Assembly: GCA_030998015.1 (NCBI GenBank)
Contig: JARWMV010000082.1
Coordinates: forward strand, 1-64,000
Origin: Ceratorhiza oryzae-sativae
Lineage: Eukaryota; Basidiomycota; Agaricomycetes; Cantharellales; Ceratobasidiaceae
Reading direction: 5' to 3'
Length of the DNA stretch: 64,000 bases
Position 1 is the first letter of the stretch, and each line of letters begins with the position of its first letter. A program made the translations under genes and the position numbers. Of the stretch, positions 1 through 11,007 are shown one piece after another. A model generated the notes under the pieces. It was given only the letters and a program-made list of their open reading frames with translations, was not told where the DNA came from and did no database searches.

Positions 1-393
1 GCATACACACCTCACCTTGCGTTGTCTCTCAACAACCTCTCCGTTTGCCTGTCTTATGTGGGTCGACATGACGAGGCGCTGAGTGCGATCCAAGAGGCAG
101 TAGAGCTGCGACAGCGGCTGGCTGGAGATCGACCAGCTGCATACACACCTCACCTTGCGTCGTCTCTCTACGACCTGTCAATTCTCCTCAAGAACCTCAG
201 CCGCCCCCATGAAGCGCTTCACGCTATCCAAGAGTCTGTGCGCCTCTATCAATCGCTCATGACTACTCAGTCCGCCGTTTTCAAGGCACATCTTCGTGAC
301 GCACTCAGGTTGCTCTCGAAGATTCTTGGTGCAGTTAATCGAACTGAGGAGGCAAATGCTGCAAGTGCCGAAGCAGACCTCCTAATGCGTTGA
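1..393 (+). CDS. C-terminal part of a TPR-repeat (NLR-like) protein, 5' cut by window edge
   Basis: The frame is open from base 1 to a TGA at 391-393 and encodes the last 130 residues of a TPR protein. Two repeats with the consensus DEALSAIQEAV..RLAGDRPAAYTPHLASSL are followed by a capping segment (ESVRLYQSLM through AEADLLMR). The same repeat and cap close the NACHT-TPR gene at 40781-44715, so this is the end of a paralogue whose NACHT part lies left of the window. Tetratricopeptide repeats form helical scaffolds; in fungal NLR-like proteins they are the presumed ligand-sensing end. No ATG is available in the visible part. The fold is certain; that an NTPase lies upstream is inferred from the paralogue. 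Confidence 0.85.
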   Translation, partial: AYTPHLALSLNNLSVCLSYVGRHDEALSAIQEAVELRQRLAGDRPAAYTPHLASSLYDLSILLKNLSRPHEALHAIQESVRLYQSLMTTQSAVFKAHLRDALRLLSKILGAVNRTEEANAASAEADLLMR

Positions 394-781
394 ACGTTTT
401 CCAAACCGTTTTACTGCCTGAATTTATCATGTGGCCGTTTTATCTTACAGATATGTATGTCACTGGCTAAATCCTTATCGATTTCCCAGTTCTGGTGGCC
501 CACTCAAACAAATCAGAGCAGATTGATGCCAGACGGATGCGCAAGAGACATGAGAAATACGATGTTATGCAAAGGGCATGTACTAGAGAGCCCGGTCTGT
601 ATAATATCGCTCACAAGTGAGGTTTGAAAGGCCGCCTTGCGGTCCTCGATGTGTATTCCCATGTACCCATTGACAAACCCTGATGGTGAAAGGTAGGAAA
701 CGAAAGCGACCACCTTGAATAGTGGTTAGAGTTTGGATTCAGAAAATGGGCGTATGCAAGGAAAATCAACCATCTTAAGAC
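394..781 (+). other. Duplicated 3' flank shared with the NACHT-TPR gene
   Basis: The sequence after the stop codon aligns with 44716-45105 over nearly its whole length, ending near the shared words GGAAAAT and CCATCTTA. The duplication therefore covers the last TPR exon and at least 380 bp of 3' flank. Both copies contain GTATGT, GCTAA and TTCCCAG/TTCCAG in order within about 35 bp, the parts of a small fungal intron, followed by a 47-codon open frame. Past 781 the two loci no longer resemble each other. Confidence 0.7.
480..620 (+). other. Small conserved open frame downstream of the TPR gene, copy 1
   Basis: This is a 47-codon frame (DFPVLVAHS to YNIAHK, stop TGA). The counterpart at 44801-44941 has exactly the same length, no indel and the same stop position. 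By eye about 21 of 46 residues match, clustered around RRMRxRHxKY. It has no ATG start and is preceded by a possible 3' splice site (CCCAG). It could be an alternative last exon of the TPR gene or an open frame kept by chance. Confidence 0.3.
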
Positions 782-872
782 ATTTCGAATAAAGTTTGCT
801 CAATATACGACAACTGACCGCACCACTACGTACACCTGAGATGAGAGACCTGAAACTCATGTTCCTGATGTT

Positions 873-3800
873 CTACTGCATGCTCCGCACACTGTTCAGC
901 CGAGTCACCAACGACAGCAATGTAACGTTCTCGCTCGATGCGTAGAACGATACAACGTCCAAGTGTACCTGCAGCCAGATTCAGTGGTTGGATAATCAAG
1001 GCTAAAAGAATACAAGGCTCGCCTTGAAAGAGTGATTGAAGTTCTGCTCGAATCGGTTCAAAAAAGACCATTCTTTCTGCATGTTCACGCTCTTGCCATT
1101 CCCTTCTTGGTCTAAACAACCAAGGATATCCCGAGCCGAACGCGTGAATGATGACGCATATTGTGCGAACATTGAGATCGTCACGAGTAGGTTCGAGTAC
1201 ACCTGGTCCACAATTCCTGTCAGCAGAATAACCGCATGGACCATAGCATGCCTCACCCGAAGTAGTTTTGCACTCGTCAGCATACACTCTTTCAAACAAG
1301 TATCCAGAAAGTCCACGTGGTCCCGCAAAACCTGATCGACGGTCGTGGTCCTTTCTAGCCTCTTTTCCAAAGCTCGCCAGTTTGGCTCTAGAACCTCGAA
1401 CGTAGCAAACGCCAGGATCTGTTGCACAAACGCTAACATTCGCGCGCGTAACAGGAATACGCGCCGACGCCATCGTTCGAAATCTGCATGCAACGCCGAA
1501 GGGTAGTGCGAGCTGTGAGGCGGGTTAGGGTTCGGTATTGCATTCGGCAGAGACGATCCCGCATTATCCGGGTGCGCTGAGGGAGGGGCAGAGCGATGGC
1601 TGGCTCGACTCTCGGCTCTGCTGACCGACCTGGACTCGGGTCCTGCGGGGCGAGCGGTGACTGGCCTGCGCCATGCGCCGAGCATTTGTTCGACCCACAT
1701 TCCGCCGAGCATCTGCTCGACGTGTTTTAGATGAAGCAGGAATCTAATGGTACCCATATAAGCATTGAAGTTGGCGATTACGAGAAGAGACACACCGGAA
1801 TAGCAGCTGGTATCTCAAGATCGTCTTTCTCGAGATGACCAGAGAGAGTGGAAAGGGAACGGTATAATCCAGTGTCAAGTGATCCAAGGCAGGCGCGGCT
1901 TTCTTCTTCTTTTCCTTTTCCGTCTCCTTTCCCTTTCCCTTCCTCGAGGCCGCGAACTGATCTTCCCCACCAGCCATATTTCCATCGTCGATCGCGCCGC
2001 TGACGCTGACGACCTTCAGCAGCCACTCGTACAAACCAGACGAGGCCATGCTGACTTTGACGTCCTCCCTGAACGATGGCGTTTCGACGTGAGTGGTGTT
2101 GGACGTTGACGTCGCATTGCCACCCACACCGGCGACCACAGCGGCGGAGCCAAATCCAGTTGGCTCCTCTGGTCCGCTGATAGCCAGCTCGAGCAGGCTT
2201 TGTAGTTTCACGAGGTTGGCGCTTTTAGGGGGTTTGCGTAGTTCGAGGTGAGCGAGATCGAGGAAATGGGTGAGGAAGGACGAACGAGGCAGGAAGAAAT
2301 AGTATTTCAAGGACCTGTACCGCATTATTAGGATGCACAGCTTCAAGACGCAGCACCCAATCCACTCACCGCAACCTAGGAATGAGCATTTGGTCCTCCA
2401 TCAACACCTTGAGCAACGTCCGATTCGCATATGTATACGCGTCTTCTACAGCTCGATAAAACGATGGACTGTCTATCGCATCGTCGTCTACCTCGATTTC
2501 GTCTTTGGCTTTGGCAGCCGTCTCCTTTGGTCGCCGATTGCTCATCCGTGAGGCGCCTCGCTCGGTCCCTTCCCCACTCTTCCTGTCGTTCTCGTCTTCT
2601 TCCTGCTCCCGTCTCTTGCGCTCTTTCTCTTCGAGCTCCTTGAGCCCGTTTCGTACACCGGCAGCGTCACCTCCCCATTCTCGCACAACGTTGAGATATT
2701 TTCCTGCTAGCAGTACCTTGTGTTTCCAAGACTCCAGTGCCGGAGGAACACATGCTCCACCCGGGAGCCGACCACCAGGGACTCGCGGGCGAGGAACGAG
2801 TGCAGAGGGAGGCGGCGCAGCGGAGAGTGCGGAAGGATTCGAGGAAGCCGTCGCGGCAGTGGAAGGATGCGGAGCTTGTGAGCCATCTCGGAGCTAGTGG
2901 GTAGTTTAATTCCAGTCGTGCCCAAACGGGAACATCGGCATACCGTGTACCTGCGTTCCCAGTACTCGTCCGTGTAATCCTCCTTGTTCTTCCCTCTCGA
3001 ATCCAGTTCTCCGGCACCGACTCGCGCTCGAACAAAAAACTCGCCATGTGGATCGCGAAGAGTTCCGTGGTGCGTCCAGGTGCGAAGGATCTGGGCGAAG
3101 GGGGCCGAGGCTGCGGCTAGTAGAGTGCGAAGGAGCGCCGACGCAGGTGGATCACTGAAGTTTGGCATACAGTCGGTTCAGTCGGTTCCAGTGTCAGAAA
3201 CGAGACGCGACTAACCCACTCATGGATACCCATCGATCCCATAGGATCCCCAACACCTCGCCCCCCTTGACGCTTCCCGCCTCTTCGATGCCAGCGCCAA
3301 CGCCCAGCAGCGCGGCTTTTACGTTGCCCAGTCCAAGCTCTTCGTTTCTCCTCCTTTCCTCTTCGTCTTCTTCGTCGTCAGACGCAGCCGAGGACGAAGG
3401 TGAAAGCGAGGCAGTGGGTGGAGAGATGATGTCGTCCGCGATACCGTGTACGAGGGAAAGCGTTCGGAGCGCCGGGTGGATGTGGAACCAAAGCTGCTGG
3501 AGTGAAAAAGCCGGAGATGTGTGGAACAGATGCTCGAGTTGAGTGATTGGAGTCGTATGGTCCCATCGCTCGATATAAACAGGAGAAAAAACATTGAGGA
3601 ATAAACCCTGCCTCGAGGACAGAGCGTACGGCCGCATAAAGAGCAGGGCACACTGAGCCGTACTTGATGTGAGCGCGTGCTTCGACAAAGGCGACGCTCG
3701 CACAGTAATGAGTGGCGAGAGGCAGCATCCTCCCGACCAGGTCTCGCAGAGCAGGGTCTAGTCCAGAATCGACGATAAACTGAGCAGGTTCGTCTAGTGT

Positions 3801-3999
3801 ATTTAGAGTGATGTAGGCTCCTCTGACTCCAAGAAGAACCGACAGCATATCTTCCAAGACGAGTGCCTCTTGAATTTCTAGAGAAAGCTCCCGTAATGGG
3901 GCTGGCCTATCGCTCTCCCGCTGTTTTTCCGTTCCAGTGGTAGTAAGGCGAGAGTTCAGGGGGTGCTTGGACGGACGGATTCTCCGCCACAGCGACGCG
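873..3999 (-). CDS. SPC97: Gamma-tubulin complex component 2 (GCP2/Spc97 family)
   Basis: This gene encodes the Spc97/GCP2 subunit, which with GCP3 and gamma-tubulin forms the small complex that nucleates microtubules at the spindle pole body. Reading the minus strand with introns removed gives the family in order: SLEIQEALVLEDMLSVLLGV, DPALRDLVGRMLPLATHY, QQLWFHIHPALRTL, DEYWERRYT-LRDG, KVLLAGKYLNVVREWG, LRSLKYYFFL, YQLLFRFLLHLKHVE, FEVLEPNWRALEKRL, DFLDTCLKECMLT and a final FYASSENVTLLSLVTRL. Supported introns are 969-1013, 1744-1795, 2315-2369, 2894-2943 and 3155-3215; another lies near 3576-3613. The stop TAG is at 873-875. The N-terminal exon and start codon are not resolved: coding potential reaches about 3999 (DASLWRRIRPS). 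No damage was seen, so the gene is probably functional. It lies tail to tail with the TPR gene at the left edge. Confidence 0.88.
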
Positions 4000-4914
4000 T
4001 CCTGGGGGCCTGGTCGGGTGTTACCTTATTGCTTTGCGAGATATGGAGATGTGGCTTACAGTACTTTGCTGGGCGCTACACGCGGTCAGACGGTTGACTC
4101 CCCCACGGTTCATATGCTCAATCGAGTATAGTTTTGTATTTGGGGAAGCGTGGCACGCGAGGCCGGCTGTGAGTGGCACCCACTCGTGGTCGTGGGGGGA
4201 TGTTTGTGCGGTGGCACTGCAAGAAGTGCCTCGCTGGGCCGCAATGTCCCGAGTTGCCAAGCGCCGCGTTGCCCGGACCCCAGCGTCGTCTGCTCGCGTT
4301 TGTGCTTATGATAGCAAGCAATCGGCAGCTGACGCTCCCACCGGGGCTCAGTGTCTAAAGCCTAGTGTACTTGGGGGGATCGCAAACTCCTCACCAAAAC
4401 TGTATTTACACGTAGTAATCGTAAGAGTTGTTCAAAGTGCTCAATCAACCTATTTTGAATCGTTGGAATAAATTGAATCGAGGTATCTTCGGTCGAGATG
4501 AGTGCCCGCGAACAGGTGACATGTCCTCGGGCGGGGTCAATTTCAAATCGCCACCTGTCCTCCACCCTTGCCGTCCATGTCATTTCGTCGGATAGTGTGC
4601 CGACCGCCTATCAATCTGTCAGATCGCGTTATATATTTTTTCGCACCTCCAGAAAAAAAAAACTAACTCGAAAATCGTCGTATGGAGGCCGCAATTGATG
4701 ACGCCACATTTGGAGCGCTCAAGGCCAGCTCTGGCGATCCAGTGGAGACTCTGGTCGTCAAACCCCATGCTAGAACGGGATTAATAACTAGGAAATCTCA
4801 TTTGACCTTTGCCTTGGGTATCGACGCTGGCTGGGATGTTCTCTGCGTGGGTGGGACTTGCTCGGGCAAATTAGAATGTTCCCATAATCAATTGTGCGCC
4901 AAGCATAGTGACTG
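4000..4914. other. Region upstream of GCP2 with no recognisable gene
   Basis: This stretch should hold the 5' exon and promoter of GCP2 on the minus strand. It is rich in CpG like the flanking genes. A T-rich then A-rich stretch near 4630-4665 precedes an ATG at 4682. No family could be recognised in any frame. Confidence 0.4.
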
Positions 4915-4984
4915 CATCAGGAAAACGAGCCGCGTCTCATTAGCTCTAAACAGCGCATTGAGCTGGTCGAGGGCCCCGAAATGA
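4682..4984 (+). CDS. Possible small ORF of unknown function, 100 aa
   Basis: This is an ATG-started frame of 100 codons (MEAAIDDATFGALKASSGD...). Its last 23 codons lie inside the left arm of the inverted repeat at 4915-5654, so the natural 3' end may have been replaced by that insertion. There is no signal peptide or known motif; a Cys-containing stretch (CVGGTCSGKLECS) is the only feature. An A-rich stretch just before the ATG could be a core promoter. It may be a truncated gene or a chance frame. Confidence 0.2.
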   Translation: MEAAIDDATFGALKASSGDPVETLVVKPHARTGLITRKSHLTFALGIDAGWDVLCVGGTCSGKLECSHNQLCAKHSDCIRKTSRVSLALNSALSWSRAPK

Positions 4985-5654
4985 AACCTGCAATCGTTAG
5001 CGCTCTTGAGAGCTCATAAGAGCTCGACCGGCATGGGGTAGAATCGGACTCCGATGTCAGTTAGTTGGCAATTGAGTGATATCGGCTTACCCTGGCAGAT
5101 AACGCCAACAGTGGTCATAAATGGAACATTTTATAGATACAGTTCATACATGCGTGATATCGCAGCCTCGCCTATCGGCAGATTAATCATGGCTGTGCAT
5201 GCCTCCACATGCCACACCTACTGCACTTGTTCGCTAGAGTGGGGCCGACTTGATCTGTTGGCCTGAACATAGCCATTCCGCCCATGTGAAGTCACCCACG
5301 AAGGTGGTGGCAACGTCTACTTAGTGGCCCATGATGTACATGGGGGTAGCTTTGCTTTGCGCATCTACTGGCACTAAAACTATTCAAAACGCCCCGCTAG
5401 TTCCAGATATTGATGAATAATGCAAATAACTTTATTCACTGCCACAAAATCGCTAGCCAATAGGAGACTTCGACACGCATATATGGATATCACTCAATTT
5501 CCAACTAACTGACATCGGAGTCCGATTCTACCCCGTGCCGGTCGAGCTCTTATGAGCTCTCAAGAGCGCTAACGATTGCAGGTTTCATTTCGGGGCCCTC
5601 GACCAGCTCAACGCGCTGTTTAGAGCTCATTAGACGCGGTTCGTTTTCCTGATG
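4915..5654. repeat. Foldback-like element: two 169-bp inverted arms around a 402-bp centre
   Basis: The left arm 4915-5083 starts CATCAGGAAAACG and ends GAGTGATATC. The right arm 5486-5654 is its reverse complement with the same length and about seven mismatches. The arms contain nested short palindromes (GAGCTCTTATGAGCTC type). The centre 5084-5485 holds no recognisable gene. No clear target duplication was found. It looks like a foldback or MITE-like element, or an inverted duplication; the arms keep their CpGs, so it is young or lies outside the decayed zone. Confidence 0.75.
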
Positions 5655-5830
5655 TGAATCTGTCACTATGTGCTACGACCCGTAGGAGGGCTCGTACTAA
5701 AACCGACAGATGTATTAACGGGAATCCGAAGGTATTTCGTGTTGGAATTCGGTTCTCATGGGGCGCTTACGGCGCCAGTGTGTGGCTGACTATACATTAC
5801 CTTGGTTTTGGCAGGGAAGTTTTCGGGGGA

Positions 5831-5990
5831 GCTGTAGATAATAATATACTCAGCTCCAGACACGAATGTGAACAAGAACTGTATTCTGTACCTGTAGATA
5901 ATAATATACTACAGGATTGTGAGCAACATGAAAAGTAATGAAAAAGTAAACATACCTCAGCTCCAGACACGAATGTGAACGAGAACTGAG
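5831..5990. repeat. Short interspersed direct repeats at the edge of the transposon block
   Basis: The word GTAGATAATAATATACT occurs twice (about 5835 and 5893), and a unit of about 30 bp containing CTCCAGACACGAATGTGAAC also occurs twice (about 5853 and 5955). The units are interleaved. CpG-rich sequence ends just after this, near 6025. Confidence 0.5.
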
Positions 5991-6218
5991 GGTACATCAA
6001 AATACGGTCACGCATACATAAGCGGAGTCACATGACCATATTACATGCTTGTAACACTGAAATCCAACACTTGGGTGGTTATGTACCCGAAAATTTTCAT
6101 TCGTGTATGCTGCTCTTGTTTGTTTTATTCACTTGCTTACCCAGTTTTCTGGTGGACTTGCAAAATTTCAATCTGCAGAGCAGGCATGAAACCCTTGGCT
6201 ATATGTATTCAACTCTAC

Positions 6219-6361
6219 TAGAGATGTTGTGCCAGAATTCCTGCATTCTGGCATCAAGGGTAACTCAATTGCAGAAGCAGCTCAGAAGTGCTGATTGGTC
6301 AGCTGATGGAATAGAGTTACCCTTGATGCCAGAATGCAGGAATTCTGGCACAACATCTCTA
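6219..6361. repeat. Perfect 48-bp inverted repeat (hairpin) with 47-nt loop
   Basis: 6219-6266 (TAGAGATGTTGTGCCAGAAT...) is an exact reverse complement of 6314-6361. Weaker pairing continues outside the arms. It carries no coding frame of its own. It could be a small MITE, or if transcribed a double-stranded RNA precursor. Arms without a mismatch in a heavily mutated region point to recent origin. Confidence 0.75.
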
Positions 6362-6806
6362 AACTCTAGCATACACTCAAAGCATGACACATAAGTGAGA
6401 CCATACAAAGTGGGAAATAGCAAAAGAAAGAAACACAAGGCAAAGCCTTGAGACTACCTGATACAGAACCAGATCATATGGGTGTGACTAATTGTCTGGG
6501 GTAAGGCTGTTATAGTTGTCTCATGACACTATGTGACAATGTACACAACCCTTGGCAAACCAGTCTCCATCACTTTTTGAAGCTGTTATTATTACACAGA
6601 ATGTGATAATGATTAGGTAATGAAATTTGCAGGAATGGGTGTGTAGGCAATGGGTAAGGATTCTTGGTGAAGAAATAGTGCACTATAGGTACATAGTGTT
6701 TTGGATTGTACTCATAAACTTGTGATATAGCACTTTACAGTAACTCAACAGTTGTTATCAAGCAATCAAAACACACAGCATAAACCTAGGTTCAACTGTT
6801 ATTCCA
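6362..6806. other. CpG-free AT-rich stretch, no feature recognised
   Basis: No coding similarity, LTR end or repeat was recognised. The base use (almost no CpG) matches the decayed transposon block to the right. Confidence 0.4.
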
Positions 6807-7694
6807 TGTCCCAACCTCTGAAAGCAGTTGTGAGGCTTTGCTTTACAAGTGGCTAATGCCCTTAATGGGTCTGGACTATGTCCTGACTACTGCTGATGCA
6901 TGGCTTGTGTTGCCTTGATGTCTTGTGTGTCTACCATCTTGTGGCTTGACACTGTATGCACTTATGTGCCTGTGGCTGATGGACACCCATTGTGTTGTGA
7001 CCCTCTGGATGCTTCCTTGCGAAGCACTTAAGTAGTGGCTGTGTTGATGGTTTGGTGCTATGCAGTATGTATTGAGTGTTCTAGTTACAGTGTTTGCTAT
7101 GGTCTATGGTGGTTGACAAGATAAAGCAAGCTGAGGCATCCAGTCTTGCTTTATCCTTCTTATACACCTGTGGCTGCAGTGGCTGCAGATGTATTATCTA
7201 AGCACAATCTGCAGTAGGTGCAGGTTATACACAGTACTATGGTTTAGGTAATTGTTTATCTTAAGTTTGTGTGGCTCCAAATCTTATAGAGCCACACAAG
7301 GTCCAAGGGGTAAGCACTGAGGTCATGTGATCCTGCTGTAAGCACCAAGATCATGTGACAACTCACTCCTTGCTCCAAGTAACAATGGAGAGAAATGCTG
7401 GAGTGAGTTCAGGGTAACCACCATAAGTGCTGAGGTCATGTGATCCTGCTGTAAGTGCCAAGATCATGTGACAACTTGCTCCTTGCTCCAAGTAACAAGG
7501 GAGAGGAATGCTGGAGCAAGTTCAGGGTAACCACCGTAAGTGCTGGTTAAGCGCCAGGGTCACATGACCTTTGTTTATGGCTTGTTCCGCTTAGGAAAAA
7601 TGCCATAAATCTGTAAAAATATTTGGTTACTCTGTTATGTCTGTTTGACAGGTCATAACACATTGCTGAGTAAGCAACTGTGGACAGCAGCCAA
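6807..7694 (-). mobile_element. LTR family D, copy 1 (5'/3' truncated remnant), split by LTR-C1
   Basis: 6807-6992 and 7661-7694 match the solo LTR at 54145-54834 (shared words CTTTACAAGTGGCTAATGCC, ACTGCTGATGCATGGCTTG, GAATAAGCAACTGTGGACAGCAG). Here it starts TGTCCCAACC instead of TGTTGCAACC. LTR-C1 is inserted inside. The remainder is missing where LTR-A1 begins at 7695. Confidence 0.75.
6993..7660 (-). mobile_element. Solo LTR family C, copy 1 (668 bp), TSD CATTG
   Basis: The LTR runs from TGTTGTGACC to GGTCATAACA and is flanked by the 5-bp direct repeat CATTG (6988-6992 and 7661-7665). It aligns along its length with 55588-56363. On the minus strand a TATA-like GTATAAGAAGGATAAAGC follows an upstream part with two tandem repeats of about 110 bp, so the sense strand is minus. 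Most CpGs of the family are TpG/CpA here. There is no internal retrotransposon sequence next to it. Confidence 0.88.
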
Positions 7695-7940
7695 TGTTAT
7701 GGATTAATAACATTTTCTATTGTTTTAGTCTGCTCTGCCAACCTCAAGCAATGCCTCTGTAATTTTGTTAAAATTAAATGAATTTGTATGCACCTGAATT
7801 TTTACTATTTGTGTTCCATTGAATAGTACAAAATCTCCTCTTTCCAATGTGTATTTTATTGTGATTTTATCTTAAGAACTCAGAGAGATATAGAGGTTGC
7901 AATAATTCCTCTTATCAGGAAATATTGATTACAACATTGT
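7695..7940 (+). mobile_element. LTR family A, copy 1 (5' fragment, 246 bp)
   Basis: It starts TGTTATGGAT and follows the family through CTCTGCCAACCTCAAGC and TATTGATTACAACATT, then stops abruptly. The rest of the LTR is absent, and the sequence after 7940 matches nothing else here. Confidence 0.8.
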
Positions 7941-8583
7941 TGTAAGGATAGTGGTCACATGACTGCTTATAGTTCATATATGCATCACAATTTTCATGTA
8001 TGCTTTCTCAGTCTTGCTTTTTACTACCACTTTGTTTTTACTCAAGTAATATATTCTACATACACATGTTCTATTCCCATGCAAGGCAATTTAAGACCTT
8101 AAGTACAGTTTTATTGAGGGCAGAGCCCTTACATGTTTTTGAATGCTACATGCATAGCAAAGCTAACCCATCCCTTGCATACCACAAGGAAATCCTACAA
8201 CATGATAGGTTGTTAGAGCAAATATGAGTAGCTCTGCAGGTGCCAAGTCACCCACATATCCCATAGTCAGTGCATTTAACATGCCACAACAGTCCACAGC
8301 AACCAGGTCCCTGCTTGCCAGTGGACAGGACATGTCTTGGATAACCCTGAATTGGGGCTGAATAACCACTCAGCCTCACATGCAGTCTCCTTTGGCTCAA
8401 GTGAGTCAAAGTACAGTTGGGGCACCATCCATGGTGCCTGATTCCCCCAATAGTCAGGGAGTTTTTTGGTCCCCTCAACCTCATGGGTTGAGTTACATAA
8501 GAGCCCCTATCAGGCCTCAACTGAGCAGATCCCAGTGCAGTCTGGGAGGTACAAGGTACACTCAATCAGGTGTACTGTATGTA
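7941..8583. other. No recognisable feature
   Basis: AT-rich, CpG-free sequence between the A1 fragment and LTR-A2. Short frames on both strands (for example 8248-8565 minus) resemble nothing known. Confidence 0.35.
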
Positions 8584-10422
8584 TGTTACAGGTCAGGGTA
8601 CACTTGAATATCTAGAGCTTAAGCAAATGTAGATATGTTAGTATACACTAATCATACTCAATACTTCTTAGACTAGAGTAAGAAGGCTCAAAGTAGTTGC
8701 AATGCAATCAAGTAACATGCAAGGTAGTCTTAATCTTTCACAGTGTAAACTCACTAATTTATAGGTATAAAGAGCAAGACAACTATGGTCAGGTTCCCTT
8801 GGATATCTTAAATGTAGTTCAGCCCTAGTTGCTTGGACCAACTGATACTAATCTTAATACTAGACTTAAGCAATAGCTTATAGGATAGATGGAGGGCTGC
8901 CTAATGTGTGTACTTCCTCAGCTACAGGTACTTAGATTTCCTCTAATAGCTGGTACTTAATGTCATGCTCAATCAGGCAATATTGTATCCTTATATATCT
9001 CTGTATATAAGATACAATGACTCAGACAGTATATAACTAATATGGTACTTTATTCCTCAGTACTAGTTATATAAGAGATTACACACAGACAAGAGAAAAA
9101 TAGAAAGAGAAAGAAACCAATAACCAGTCTGGGTTGAGTAAGAGTGGGTGGTCTAGAAGGGCCTCAGAGGAGGTCCTTTTATACCTTGAGGAGGGCATTC
9201 CAGAGCCAAATAGATACATGCATGCCAGTGTGATCATCAAAAGAGGGTACTGCTATACTTGGGTTACACCCTAGCCCAGTATAGTATAAGAGAGTAAAGA
9301 CAGGGTGTGGATTGAAGGCATTGATTGTCAGAGCCACAACCTGAACAGATAAGACCCGACACATCTGAGATGAGGGCAGACCTATAGGCTATGACAGCTG
9401 GAGGTCAAACCACAGCAACTAAGGTAGATTGCACAGTGAAGAGGTGGGTTGTGACAAGGCGCATTGACAAGTATGAGTAGAGTGCACTTGCTAGAAAGCT
9501 AGCTGGGCTAAGTACCAAGTGGTGTGGTGACCACTGGTGTGAAGGATGCAAAAGGGGTAGAGCAGGTGGTCAAGTTCTGAGGCTTAAGGCTCTCAGACTC
9601 TCCCTTATATATTCATGGCCAAGGCTGTACATATCAAATACCAGGACCAATAAGAAGTACTAAATGCCACATCATCACAGAACATTCCAGTAATACCAAA
9701 CAGTGAGTCAACAACAACAAGGTCACATGACATCTAGGTAAATAAACTGAATATATCCAAATAAACAGGACTTGTCCAAAATACAAAGAAATCATTGATA
9801 AATAAAATGATTAAAATTCATAATAAAGTTGTGGTCATGGTCTAGGCCATGACATTGATGCATCTGAGACCTGCTATTGGCTTGTAGATCATATTATCAT
9901 AGTATATACATGTAATGAATGGAGGCTACATCTCAGTGAGTCATAAAGTGAGTCAGAGAAGCTTCTGGATCAATTGGGAAGGCTCTCCTGACTCACTGGA
10001 GTCATTAGATCTTGATTGATGGTCCAGTAAGATTCTAATGATCTTTGGACCATTCCGGTGTGAGGATCTGGTGGATCGCAACGATCTTCGGGCAGCAGAT
10101 ACTGCCAAAGATTAGCTATCGATAGAGCATAAGATCGCTTTGATAGTGTAAGCGGTTGCTGAGATATGAGTGGTGCAATGTTGTAATCAATATCTCTTGA
10201 TATGAGGAAATATTGCAACCTCTGTATCTCTCTGAGATCTTATTGTAAAAACTTAATAAAATATGTGTTGGAAAGTGGGAAATTTGTACTATGTAATGAA
10301 ACTCAAACTAGTATAATTTGGAGTGCATACAAATTCAAGTATTTCACAAATTAATTGCAGAGGCATCACTTGAGGTTGGCAGAGCAGGCTAAAATAATAG
10401 AAAATGTTAGTAATCCATAACA
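8584..10422 (-). mobile_element. Solo LTR family A, copy 2, with LTR-B1 inside
   Basis: The ends are TGTTACAGGTCAGGG and GATCCATAACA. Without the 529-bp insert and its duplication the LTR is about 1.3 kb, like the other copies. In the sense direction (minus) it carries a TATA box and an AATAAA signal. No matching target duplication was found (ATGTA left, TCTTT right). Many CpGs of the family are changed, so this is one of the older copies. Confidence 0.85.
9326..9854 (-). mobile_element. Solo LTR family B, copy 1 (529 bp), TSD TTGAT
   Basis: It starts TGTCAGAGCC and ends GGCCATGACA, flanked by TTGAT (9321-9325 and 9855-9859). The empty site is visible in other family A LTRs (GAAGGCATTGATGCATCTG). 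Sense is minus: TATATAAGGGAGAGTCTGAG reads as the promoter. It matches the partial copies at 49574 and 52148. Confidence 0.9.
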
Positions 10423-11007
10423 TCTTTGTCATGACCTACCCAGCAGTCATAAAAAAACTAGGGGGTCAATCTACTATGAGTAGCATTACCTCCCAAGGTG
10501 AACAGGTGGTAAACAAGATCACATGACCTTGGTGCTTAACCTGGTGCTTACCAAGTTGCTCCTCTTAAATCCCTCCCTTGTAATGAGGAGCAAGGAGTAA
10601 GTAATCACATGACTTCAGTGCTTATCTTGGTGCTTACCAAGTTGCTTCCCTTAAATCCTTTGTGAAGGAGGTGTCAGCCATCCCCTGCCAACTAACTTTT
10701 GATCTGTATCATTTTGTGGCTGTAGTACTTAAATCATCAATAAATGATATTTTTCTTACTCTCTAGAGTGAATTCAGACAATCACCAAAGACAAAATCTT
10801 TGTTTTTGGTGTCTGAACTCAAATCTGAGCTCCAATTCTCTTGTTGCTTGCTGCACATCAAGATCATAGAACATCTTCATTGAGGGTCAGAACACCACAT
10901 GGTAAGGGGAGGACCACACACGAGGCTTGCAGATATTCTGAGATGTGAATATTACATGAGCTGGGGACTCTGGTCATTTCATATCTGCATATGCTGACTT
11001 CATCATC

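Noticed and set aside
826..1473. 215-codon minus-strand frame near the left end
   Set aside because: It reads across the last GCP2 intron in the wrong frame; the GCP2 splice model explains the region.
5831..5990. Interleaved short direct repeats considered as a CRISPR-like array
   Set aside because: There are only two copies of each unit with unequal spacing, in eukaryotic DNA.
6032..6394. 120-codon plus-strand frame
   Set aside because: It runs through the 48-bp hairpin and has no similarity or CpG pattern of a gene.
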